A stretch of 20,141 nt of DNA from Solicoccozyma terricola (Eukaryota; Basidiomycota; Tremellomycetes; Filobasidiales; Piskurozymaceae), in NCBI GenBank assembly GCA_001600875.1, contig BCLD01000008.1, positions 169,985-190,125 of the forward strand. Direction: 5' to 3'. Position numbers and translations under genes: made by a program. A model generated the notes under the pieces. That model had not been told where the DNA came from and made no database searches. It was given only the letters and a program-made list of their open reading frames with translations. Below are positions 1-7,855 of the stretch, one piece after another. The number at the start of each line of letters is the position of its first letter. Positions within the stretch are counted from its first letter, which is position 1.

Positions 1-21
1 CCCCCCCCCCCCCCCCAACAG

Positions 22-489
22 CCCATCCTCGAAAACGACAAAGACTTTCTTCGCCAAAAAATATGTCTGATGGCTCTCATCGAGGCTGTATTCCGTCGTC
101 CGCGATCTCAAAGAGTCATGAGTTTCCAAACTATCGCTCAAGAGACTAGATTACCGTTACATGAGGTGGAGATTCTGGTCATGAAAGCTTTGAGGTAATG
201 TCTTTGAATGCATAGGGATTTGACGTTTTGAACAACAACTGATGCGTCCCCCCCCCCCAACCCCACCCCACCCCACCCCACCCCAACCCTCAACAGCCTC
301 AAACTCATCAAAGGTTCAATCGATCAAGTCAATTCGATCGCTGACATTCACTGGGTCCAGCCTCGCGTTCTCGATGCTGAACAAACTCAAGCTTTGACGA
401 CGAGGTTAGAGGAATGGTGTGAGAGGGTTGGAAAGGTGGAAAGTATCGTTGGCACGTATAGGAATGAGAGTGTAGCCGCGGTGGCGTGA
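22..489 (+). CDS. RPN9: 26S proteasome regulatory subunit Rpn9 (PSMD13), 3' end only
   Basis: Partial gene cut by the left edge. Exons visible: 22-194 and 297-489, giving the last 121 residues; an intron that fills positions 1-21 ends in AG at 20-21. The translation starts PILENDKDFLRQKICLMAL and runs through the PCI-domain winged helix (the segment with QTIAQETRLPLHEVE and MKALSLKLIKGSIDQV), then WVQPRVL and a C-terminal helix, ending with TGA. These are hallmark Rpn9 segments. Rpn9 is a non-catalytic lid subunit of the 19S particle that helps assemble and stabilise the proteasome. The joined codon AG|C restores the conserved LSLKLIKG. The second visible intron (195-296) holds a C11 tract and a CCCCA repeat. 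The downstream neighbour CDC8 is convergent, with 193 bp between stop codons. Confidence 0.95.
248..290 (+). repeat. C11 tract followed by (CCCCA)5 block in an RPN9 intron
   Basis: C11 at 248-258, then five CCCCA units at 261-285 followed by ACCCT. It lies directly before the intron acceptor (AG at 295-296), where a pyrimidine tract is expected. The opposite strand reads (TGGGG)5, a G-quadruplex-capable pattern. It is C-rich rather than T-rich, which is unusual for a branch-to-acceptor region. Confidence 0.85.
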
Positions 490-682
490 TGAGAATTGGT
501 GTGGTCGCCCTTGTAGAATTCCCCCTTTTTTTTTTTCGTCACTACAAGATGAACCGTAACGATATGAATCATGACGTCTGCGAGAACAAAATGCGATGCG
601 AAACGGAGTGTGATCCGTTGTCTATTAACAACAACTATATCGAGGCTGCTCAAAAGGAAAAGAAAAACAAAAAACGCAAAAA

Positions 683-1585
683 TCACGTCCATAATCGTTT
701 AATGTCCGTTGACAAATCACTCTCCACCGCCTTTACCACCTTCCACACCCTCTCTGCAACTTCCTCGATCGTTCCTTCTCCACTAACAACCTCCCATTTC
801 CCACTCCTCCCTTCCTGCCTATTCACTTCTTCTCCCACCCAATCGAACTGCTCTCTTACGCGGCTCTGAATATCGACAGTCTCATACCGTTCATTCCCAA
901 AATCTGCGCGGGTGGACGCCGAGGTCGGTGGGATGGTGAGGAGGATAGTGAGATCGGGAGAAGGGAGACCTTTGTCTGGTTGAAGGAGCCACGTAGGGTC
1001 AAGACCCTTGAGGGACGTTAAGAATTGGTTCGTATCAGCGTTACTGTTTCAGTCTGTAGGTAGACCATTCGTCAGCCCCTCCCTCTCTCACCTTGGCAGC
1101 TGAGAAGGCTATACCGGAAAAGGCGTATCGATCTGCAATTACAGATGTACCGCTCGCTAGATCTCGCTCTATCGTTTGACTGGGAAGTAATGGTCATATC
1201 AAATCAGCTCATCGCCTTCAAAAGACATGAAAAGCCCTCTCGGTCACTCACGCGCATTCCCATCTGTTAGCGCTGAACAACAAATGGATAGCCCGATCGT
1301 CCATATCAGTCGCTGATTTGAGATATGAATCAATCATTTGACCGACTGGAGTGGTACGATCTTCGACACGAGAGCGAGGCGAGGCGAGGCGGGGCTCTTC
1401 ATCAGTATCGCAGGATCTCACTCTCAACCCCACCTTCACTCGCTCTCTCCCTCACCTGGAAACTTCTGACCTCTGACCTTACGTCCGTGAGCGACAAACG
1501 CTTCCTCTAGCCTCGTTGCCTGGGTTGATTTCCCACTCCTGTCGAGACCTTCCAAGACGATGAAGACGCCTCTACTGGATGACAT
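683..1585 (-). CDS. CDC8: Thymidylate kinase (dTMP kinase)
   Basis: Exons on the minus strand: 1585-1456, 1360-1252, 1179-1092, 1006-683, giving 216 aa, the usual length for eukaryotic dTMP kinase. It phosphorylates dTMP to dTDP with ATP, an essential step in dTTP synthesis. The P-loop GLDRSGKST is at residues 13-21, the FPDRTTPVGQ substrate-binding segment at 42-51, LLFSANRWE follows, and DRYAFSG is at 96-102; the lid-side segment QPDKGLPSPDLT is near 120. Intron phases are consistent, and the codon for Asp of FPDR is restored across intron 1. Exon 4 uses the AG just before GGT CTT GAC; nearer AGs in that intron would bring a stop into frame. The start is the first in-frame ATG before the P-loop. 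The 126-bp upstream gap to the MRF1 stop holds an ACGCGT box. The C-terminal 60 residues are less typical but in frame. Confidence 0.95.
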
Positions 1586-1626
1586 GATGGGGTATGGAAA
1601 TGCTACTGGACTTTGTTCAAGAGGAT

Positions 1627-1640
1627 GCGTCGAGACGCGT
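1627..1640. promoter_or_regulatory. MluI cell-cycle box (ACGCGT) with GCGTC/GACGC dyad upstream of CDC8
   Basis: ACGCGT at 1635-1640 sits 50 bp upstream of the thymidylate kinase ATG and overlaps a dyad GCGTC-GA-GACGC at 1627-1638. In yeasts, MBF (Mbp1-Swi6) binds ACGCGT and drives G1/S expression of DNA-synthesis genes, with thymidylate kinase CDC8 a classical target. I saw no other ACGCGT while reading the window. Function here is inferred from the motif and its neighbour. Confidence 0.6.
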
Positions 1641-1711
1641 GTTGGATTGATTTACAGTGATTCGTCATCAACCAAACTCCATCCCGACCATCTCCTCCAT
1701 GCTCTGCTCAG

Positions 1712-3472
1712 TCACTCATCTACATCTTCACCACTCTCCAACAAACTCTCCATCCTCAACCCCTGCTGATGCTCCTGAAGCTCTTGCACAATATACTCCA
1801 AACCCTCTCCTTCAAGAATCCCCTCCAACCCTGACAACGTCAACCCAATACGATGATCTGTCACTCGATCCTGAGGGAAATTGTACGTTCGCACTTTATC
1901 ACTCCTGTCCATTCCCTTGACTTGGGAACGACGAGCAGCGCGTTTGGAAGCTGCTTGTTCGGCCATATGTCGATCTAGTAGACGTGCTCGCAGAATCTGC
2001 CAAGCCCAAGCTTTGTTCTGAAGATGATTAGGACAATAACGTTAACCCCACGGGCCTGCTGGAAAGGGGGTCTTTTTGGAATGCCCGCAGAGAAAACTCG
2101 CACCTGATGTTGAGAACGGGAATCCTGCATTGACACTGATATTCCAGTAGGAATATGGGTCAATCTAACTGCCGATTCGGTTTTATTGACGTGCTATTGG
2201 GATGGAATCCACGATTAGTTGGAAAAAATCCCACTATCATAACCGACCCAGATTGCAAGTCCCACCTGTCCACCAGCGCCACGAGACCTCATCACCTCGG
2301 TTTTGACGTCCTTTTCATCCACCAAATCGTCTATACCTTGTTCATTACCTTCTAGAACAGGAAGAACCTGAATATTCCATCCCAACCCATATACATCTTT
2401 TATCATCAGTTCCTTTTACTCCTGTGCGCGAATTATGAATCCTCCCCCCCCCCCTAACACCCACCACAACAGCAATAGTACTCGTATGAACTCTCCCTGC
2501 ACTTTCCGTCTCGGGAACCCTCTGTACCCTATGAACTCCTCTCTCACTCTTCAACCTCCCAAACGCTCCTTCTCCCAACACCTTGATCGTGATCTCCTTC
2601 AATCCACCCAACCCGCTACCAGCCGTCTTACTGAGAATCTCACATTTCCAGCCTTGGGTATTAGCGTATCGGATGTACATCCGGGAAATCTGCTCTACAA
2701 AGAGAGAGGATTCATCTCCGCCTACGCCGGCTTTCAGATCTAGGATAGCAGAGAGGGAGGAAGTGGGTGTGGGTTGAAGGAGCAGGTTGGGTAGTGTTTT
2801 CGTAAGGAGTGCAGAAAGTTCAGAGTTTAGGTAATCGATCTCTTCTGATGCCATTGATCGCAGGGAAGCGTCGGGATCCGAAAGGAGTTGATGGGATTCT
2901 TCGATGGCCTGCAAGGGGTTTGTGATGTGCATTAGATTGTGATATGTCAATAGGAGAATAGAGGTTGTTACTTACATTGCAAAGTTTTGTGTACTCCTTC
3001 CAAGCTTCTGCTATGGGTTCCAGATCCCTAATCAGCTTTGCATGAGCCATGGAAGCTGAGGCATCATCAGCGGGAGGAGGCTGTGAAAATGCGGGGAACA
3101 ATAAATAATCAGCTCTTGACTGTAGCGGAGGGAAAGAATAGAAATCGAGACAATTCTTCGCTGCGCTCAGGGATATATAAAAAGTGCTCGCTAGGCTCGC
3201 CGGGAGAGAATAACACTTACAGCCTTCACAGCATCCTGATATGTCAAATACCTCTTCTCGACCAATTCCATCAACTTGTCATCCCCCTTCTGTTGAGTTT
3301 TCACCGCTCCCAGTATATTCGATGCGGAAAACAGTCGTTTGCTGGAGGTTTGAGGAGTAGAGACGGTCCATCTGTGGGTAAAGTTGGCGGGAAGAGATGA
3401 CACCCGTTGCCTACCGCCTGATGCTATGACGGTGCGGAGGATGGCATTTGCTGCCTGATGGAATGGCCTCAT
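1712..3472 (-). CDS. MRF1: Mitochondrial peptide chain release factor 1
   Basis: Exons on the minus strand: 3472-3221, 3080-2976, 2908-2465, 2367-2266, 2193-2104, 2017-1712; every intron is phase 0 and the product is 432 aa. It is a class I release factor of RF1 type that would terminate mitochondrial translation at UAA/UAG. The N-terminus ([15 protein letters not shown]...) is Arg- and Ser-rich with no acidic residues for the first ~60 positions, as in a mitochondrial presequence. The PCRF domain includes [12 protein letters not shown]. The codon-recognition PxT motif is PET at residues 251-253 within [17 protein letters not shown]. The catalytic peptidyl-tRNA hydrolysis motif GAGGQHVN has GGQ at 299-301, directly before an intron. 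The C-terminal domain has [13 protein letters not shown]. It is divergent from GPI3, with 216 bp between the ATGs. Confidence 0.96.
2444..2454. repeat. C11 tract inside an MRF1 intron (G11 in the sense strand)
   Basis: Homopolymer of 11 C on the plus strand near the 5' end of the MRF1 intron 2464-2368. On the transcribed sense it is a G tract 10 nt after the donor. Confidence 0.85.
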
Positions 3473-3547
3473 GGGTGTGTGAATGTGGCTTTGGCAAGAG
3501 GGAGGATGGGTCGGGGGTATGGAAATTATTTTGAACCGGGGATGTTT

Positions 3548-3557
3548 GCCACGTGGC
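3548..3557. promoter_or_regulatory. CACGTG palindrome in the MRF1/GPI3 divergent promoter
   Basis: Perfect 10-bp palindrome GCCACGTGGC, roughly midway between the two start codons (3472 and 3689). CACGTG is the core bound by fungal bHLH factors such as Cbf1, Pho4 or SREBP-like proteins. Binding here is inferred from the motif only. Confidence 0.45.
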
Positions 3558-3659
3558 CGACACTCGAACAAGAACCAAACGTTTGGGAATACCGAGCAGC
3601 ATATCACTACCGTCCCCCGGTCCTGTAACACCATCTGGAACAGCATCAGAGGGGCGAGG

Positions 3660-3692
3660 ATGATGTTGCACACGGTTACGGTGTCGCAATGA
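3660..3692 (+). other. Short upstream ORF overlapping the GPI3 start codon
   Basis: ATG at 3660-3662 opens a 10-codon frame ([10 protein letters not shown]) whose TGA at 3690-3692 overlaps the GPI3 ATG at 3689-3691 as ATGA. If the GPI3 mRNA starts upstream of 3660, this uORF could reduce or couple translation by termination and re-initiation. The transcription start is not known. Confidence 0.4.
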
Positions 3693-5638
3693 ACCATCTC
3701 AACATCGCGTGAGCACCTTTTTCCCTACTCGCCAACTAACACTCCAGCTCGCTCCACTGACCCAACACCCTCGAATCCCTGGCATCGATCCACCACCCGC
3801 AGCCTCATATCCGACTTCTTTCTCCCTGTCGCTGGTGGCGTAGAGCTTCACATCTTCTCCCTTGGTCTCCAGCTGGTTGCTCGAGGCCACCATGTGATCG
3901 TGATCACACACTCACACGCTGCGTCTGGAAGGGTCGGCATCAGGTACCTTTCTGGTAGCTTGCCTGATGTACCACCAGGTTCTGCAACGCCCATCATACC
4001 ATCCCTCAAGGTATATCACCTTCCGATCTCAACAATCCCACCACATACATCACATGCATCACTCCCAAACTTCCTACTCACTGCTCCATACCTGCGCTCC
4101 ATCCTTCTTCGTGAACGAATCCACCTCATTCATGGACATGCAAGCCTCAGCAGTATGGCTCACGAAGGGATGTTCTATGCTCCATTCTTGACCGTAAAAG
4201 GGAGACAACCAGGGATCAAAACCATCTTCACGGATCACAGTTTATTCGGGTTTGACGATGCGGTCGGTGTGTTGACGAACAAATTGTTATCTGCTGCGTT
4301 GAGGAATGTGGATGGAGTGATTTGTGTCAGTCATACGGGGTGAGTGTTGAACGTAAAGTGTAGGACGTAGGGTCTCCAACGCTGACTATATGCGAGTATG
4401 CGTATCAGTCGAGAGAATACCACCCTCAGAGCCCAACTAGATCCCTCCATCGTGTCTGTCATACCCAACGCCGTCGTTCCAGACGAATTCCTTCCCGATC
4501 CATCCAAAGCCGATCCATCATGCAGTGGGTCTTCTGAAACGCTCATAGAACTAACATGCAGCATTAACCTGGACATCCCGCCACACAGTAACTATCGTTG
4601 TAGTTTCCAGACTCGTATACAGGAAAGGCATCGATCTGTTGGTCGCTTCTGCACCTCACATCTGTGAACTCTTCCCGGATGTTCGTTTCATTGTCGGTGA
4701 GTTCCCGTAATGGTTGTTCGGAATGCATTGTTCTGAACGGATGGGGACCAATTCGCTCACTCAACCTCCCCTTTCGTGCCAGGCGGCGATGGCCCGAAAA
4801 TGGTGGAATTGGAACAGATGAGGGAGCGGTATCTCCTGCAAGACAGAGTGGAGCTTCTGGGAAGTGTTAGATCGAGTGACGTACCGGATGTGAGTGTCTC
4901 GTTTTTTTTTTCGTTTCGGTCTAGCGGCGTAAAATGTCGCACACTAATTTCCAACAAATCATACCTGCCCAGCTCCTCAACCGCGGTCAGATCTACTTGT
5001 CAACCTCCCTCACCGAGGCGTTCGGTATCAGCATCATCGAAGCAGCTTGCGCTGGCCTGTTCATCGTCTCTACAAAAGTTGGAGGAATACCGGAGATTTT
5101 ACCAGAACATATGATTGAATTTGCGATGCCTGATGTGGATGGTATGTCCCTTGGCAGTGGCGATGTTCGGCCGGGGGGTCTACACTGACATGGCCACCCT
5201 TCCCCCCTCTCCCCCCCCCCCTCCAGACGTCGTTCGCGCACTATCGCGTGCTATTCATATCGTTAAACTAGGCAAGCATTCACCTGAACATGCCCACCAA
5301 CAAGTCAGAGGGATGTACTCCTGGTCGGATGTGGCTGATAGGACGCTCAAGGTGTACGAGCGAGCGATGGCTACTCCACACAAGGATACGTTCGAGCGAA
5401 TGTCGAGGTGGGTCCGTCCATGAATACCTCCAAACAAAGGATGCGACGGCGATGCCTGACGATTTTTTTTTTTTTCCACGGTTTCATTTGCAGACTTCTT
5501 GACCTCGGCATATTCTTTGGTCCAATCATGTGCATCATCACCGCGGTACAAGGATTGTTCCTGCTCTTTTTGGACTTGGTGCAGCCGGTAAACGATATCG
5601 ATATCGTGCCGCGGGCGTTTGAGGTGGACGGGGAGTGA
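3689..5638 (+). CDS. GPI3: GPI-GlcNAc transferase catalytic subunit Gpi3 (PIG-A)
   Basis: Exons 3689-3708, 3803-4339, 4409-4524, 4562-4696, 4783-4889, 4973-5141, 5227-5407, 5494-5638; 469 aa. It is the GT4-family subunit of the ER complex that transfers GlcNAc from UDP-GlcNAc to phosphatidylinositol, the first step of GPI-anchor synthesis. The first six codons join to exon 2 as [19 protein letters not shown], the conserved N-terminus. [17 protein letters not shown] and [12 protein letters not shown] follow. The EX7E motif of retaining glycosyltransferases is E320/E328 in [13 protein letters not shown], then [11 protein letters not shown] hydrophobic helix (about residues 427-450) near the C-terminus is the usual single membrane anchor, leaving the catalytic part cytosolic. 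Exon 2 must use the AG at 3801-3802, because an earlier AG at about 3750 brings in a stop. The third intron is only 37 nt. Confidence 0.97.
5211..5221. repeat. C11 tract at the 3' end of a GPI3 intron
   Basis: C11 just before the acceptor CTCCAG of intron 5142-5226, preceded by a C6 run at 5202-5207. It stands where the pyrimidine tract would be. Confidence 0.8.
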
Positions 5639-5773
5639 GAGTGGACGATTGCCCGTACTCTGAACGTCGATAGCTACTCTGTTCTGCACTTGCATATCAA
5701 TATCATCGCATGAGTTTCACGGGTCGTGCCGGCTGAAGCCCTCCACCTCCACTTCTCATCCGCGTCCTGCCGC

Positions 5774-5783
5774 GACACGTGTC
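5774..5783. promoter_or_regulatory. CACGTG palindrome upstream of the UPF0303 gene
   Basis: Perfect 10-bp palindrome GACACGTGTC, 97 bp before the ATG at 5881. Same core as the elements at 3548, 14861 and 18376. Confidence 0.4.
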
Positions 5784-5880
5784 ATCGTCCGTGCCACCGT
5801 CATCTACCAGCACACCGTCTTCCCAAAAAATAGTCGTTCAGCACCATCTCAAACAGCACCTTCGTACCATCTCCAACATC

Positions 5881-6774
5881 ATGACGTCCACTCGCAAAGC
5901 CCCAGACTATGATCTCAAAGATCCAGAAATCGTCAAATATTGCGAGAAAAACGAGGCTGAGCTCCAGTTCTCCCAGTTTAGCAACAAAGTTGGTAAGTCG
6001 CCCTCTGGTTCCTACAGAGTAGACCGATGCCAACCACCCCCCTCCCCGCGGCGACAGTTTGGGATCTCGGTTGTGCACTCAAAGCCAAGTTTGAAAAGCA
6101 ATATGGCAACACATCGTGGGGTAAGTTGTCGAATCCCGATTAAAATAAATAGCCACCGACAATTGGCCGATTCCACTACATTCCCCTCCAGGCGCCGTCA
6201 TCCAGATCCGTGCCTTCCCTCACGCATCCCAGACAACACCCAATATCCTCTTCACCACCGTCGTTGGTCCACCTGGATCCACTCGACCTGATAACTGGAA
6301 CTGGGTAGAAGGCAAAGCTCGTGTCGTGACTCGGTTTGCCAAGTCCTCATTCAGGGTTGGAAGGGAGTGGGTCGGACGTTGGCGACGTGTTGAAGGTTGC
6401 TCAGCACTGACAGGTATCTCTCATAGATTCGAAACCACCGGTCGCACCCCGGAAGAGAAAGGGTTACCTTTCCCAGAGTTTGCATGCCACGGCGGTGGTG
6501 AGTTGCATATGAAGTCCCACGATGCAATGAGCTGACCAGGATGCCGACTCCCGACGTCTGCGCCCCTAGGTTTCCCTATCTGGCTTGCCAACAACACCGT
6601 AGCGCCCGTTGGAATCATCCTCGTCTCGGGTCTCCCACAAGCTGAGGATCACCAGTTGATTGTGAGTGCTAAAGGGGAGCGCTTTGTTCTGCTTCTGTCG
6701 ATTGATTAACCAGTCGTTTTCCCTGCAATTAGGTCGATACTTTGACAGAATTTTTACCCACGTTGAAGCAGTGA
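5881..6774 (+). CDS. UPF0303 / HbpS-GlcG-like (DUF336-type) protein
   Basis: Exons 5881-5992, 6058-6120, 6192-6366, 6427-6497, 6570-6661, 6733-6774; 184 aa. It resembles the UPF0303 family (yeast YBR137W group), which shares the fold of the heme-binding HbpS/GlcG proteins. Visible family marks are the N-terminal helix with VWDLGCALKAKF, the DNWNWVEGKARVVTRFAKSSFRVG segment, the HGGGFPIW motif at 138-145 and VSGLPQAEDHQLIVDTL near the C-terminus. No signal peptide or membrane segment is seen, so it is probably cytosolic. Biochemical function is poorly defined in fungi; heme binding is known for bacterial relatives and not shown by this sequence. The intron after GGA AGG GA uses GTGGGT and its acceptor at 6425-6426 restores REFETTGRTPEEKG. 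It is the first in-frame ATG. Confidence 0.85.
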
Positions 6775-7781
6775 AGAATGGGTCATGTCTACCTGTGATC
6801 GTGACAAGAATTGGCCGGCAGATTCATCCGCGACAACCAACAAGTATGGAGAATAGATAAAAGTCAACAAGGACAAGCTAGCCACCTGTTGAAACAAAAG
6901 TAGAAGCTGTCTTGGAATCTTCATATTACAACCTTAGTAGTTTCCCACTATCAAGGAGAGGTCTGCATTTTACATGATATCTGGCTCAGAAATACCGTCG
7001 GATCGCGATATCGTTTGCTTGTGCTCCGTCGTTTGTGATATGTGGCAACAACCAAAGCAGCCAATCGACCAAAGGTATACGTTGTCAGCCATGTGGATCC
7101 ATATATAATTCTGACGCCGGCGGTGCGCTTTCCACGATCCGAGTCCGACTAAGGATATCTCGAGGTGAAATGGCGTTGACAATGCCCATGACCTAATCCC
7201 TAAATGTCGTCATCATCAACACCACATAGAGAATGTTCAGTCAAGTCATGAACTCGCCGGCGGTATCGCTTCGAGAGCCGACACCAATCCATCTCCAACA
7301 TTGTCATCTACCCTTCTTCACGCCGACGTGATATTACCTCTAATATGTAGGACCAGAGAGGTTGATGACCGTTGGAGCAAGAATAAATGGCGACTTCAAA
7401 CATGCATTAGAACGCCACCAATAAGGGACGGCTCCCTCGCCAACGCAATGAACCTGAGCAAGATTTCCTCCGAACCGGACAAGGGCCACAGCAGCGTGAA
7501 GTTGACCGGAAATACTGCAAAGCATGATACCTACAGGTCCTCCAGCATAATTAAGTAGCAACTCGTTTAGATGGATCTCGGGCATTTTCTTTTAGCTCGC
7601 TTTCGGTGGCAGTCGATCGTTCCTTGCGCGTGACCACTCTCGATGTTCGCCAGACGAGTGGTCCTTGTCCCATGAGTGTTCCTTGCTATTACCGTGTCCT
7701 TGCGACTATTAACAGCGGAGGGGGTGGGGACCCCGGCTACTGTATAAGGACCTGTGCCGGGTCAAGAACGAGGTGGAATAC
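6775..7781. other. About 1 kb intergenic region without a supported gene
   Basis: This is the longest gene-free stretch of the window, between the UPF0303 stop and the peroxygenase promoter. The open frames on either strand are short (at most 85 codons), lack conserved motifs and do not join across plausible splice sites. I see no tRNA, repeat or transposon end. It probably holds the 3' UTR of the left gene and an extended regulatory region for the secreted peroxygenase; a non-coding transcript cannot be excluded. Confidence 0.6.
7715..7729. promoter_or_regulatory. GC-box cluster: two CreA/Mig1-type sites and an AGGGG element
   Basis: GCGGAG (7715-7720) and GTGGGG (7724-7729) fit the SYGGRG consensus of CreA/Mig1 carbon-catabolite repressors; AGGGG (7719-7723) fits the stress-response element. 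The run continues into ACCCC, so the right half is a GGGG-A-CCCC dyad. The cluster is about 50 bp upstream of the TATA box of the peroxygenase gene. Regulation by carbon source or stress is an inference. Confidence 0.4.
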
Positions 7782-7788
7782 TATATAG
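7782..7788 (+). promoter_or_regulatory. TATA box of the peroxygenase gene
   Basis: TATATAG, 74 bp upstream of the ATG at 7856. A second TATAAGG-like sequence lies at 7743-7749. A start site about 30 bp downstream would leave a CT-rich 5' UTR of about 40 nt, which suits a regulated secreted-enzyme gene. Confidence 0.5.
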
Positions 7789-7855
7789 TACCCAACGACT
7801 ACCAGCGGTCACCTCGTGTGCTCCCCCAATTCTCCCCAACTCTCAAGCTCCCATC

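Noticed and set aside
387..869. Overlapping open frames on both strands after RPN9 (101 and 127 codons)
   Set aside because: They overlap the RPN9 last exon, its 3' UTR and the end of CDC8 and are low-complexity with no motif.
1007..1091. Acceptors at the earlier AGs in the third CDC8 intron
   Set aside because: Both lead to in-frame stops; the AG just before GGT CTT GAC keeps phase 0 and has a CTTAAC branch-like sequence.
1371..1395. GAGGC tandem repeat within the first CDC8 intron
   Set aside because: Only three exact copies of 5 bp; likely a trivial intron microsatellite.
3711..3802. GPI3 acceptor at about 3750 after the CTAAC-like branch sequence
   Set aside because: It brings an early in-frame TGA, while the AG at 3801-3802 restores the conserved [13 protein letters not shown].
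6970..7585. Short open frames in the 1-kb gap, such as 6970-7182 and 7340-7585 on the minus strand
   Set aside because: 70-81 codons without conserved motifs, with no plausible splice partners; at chance level for this length.
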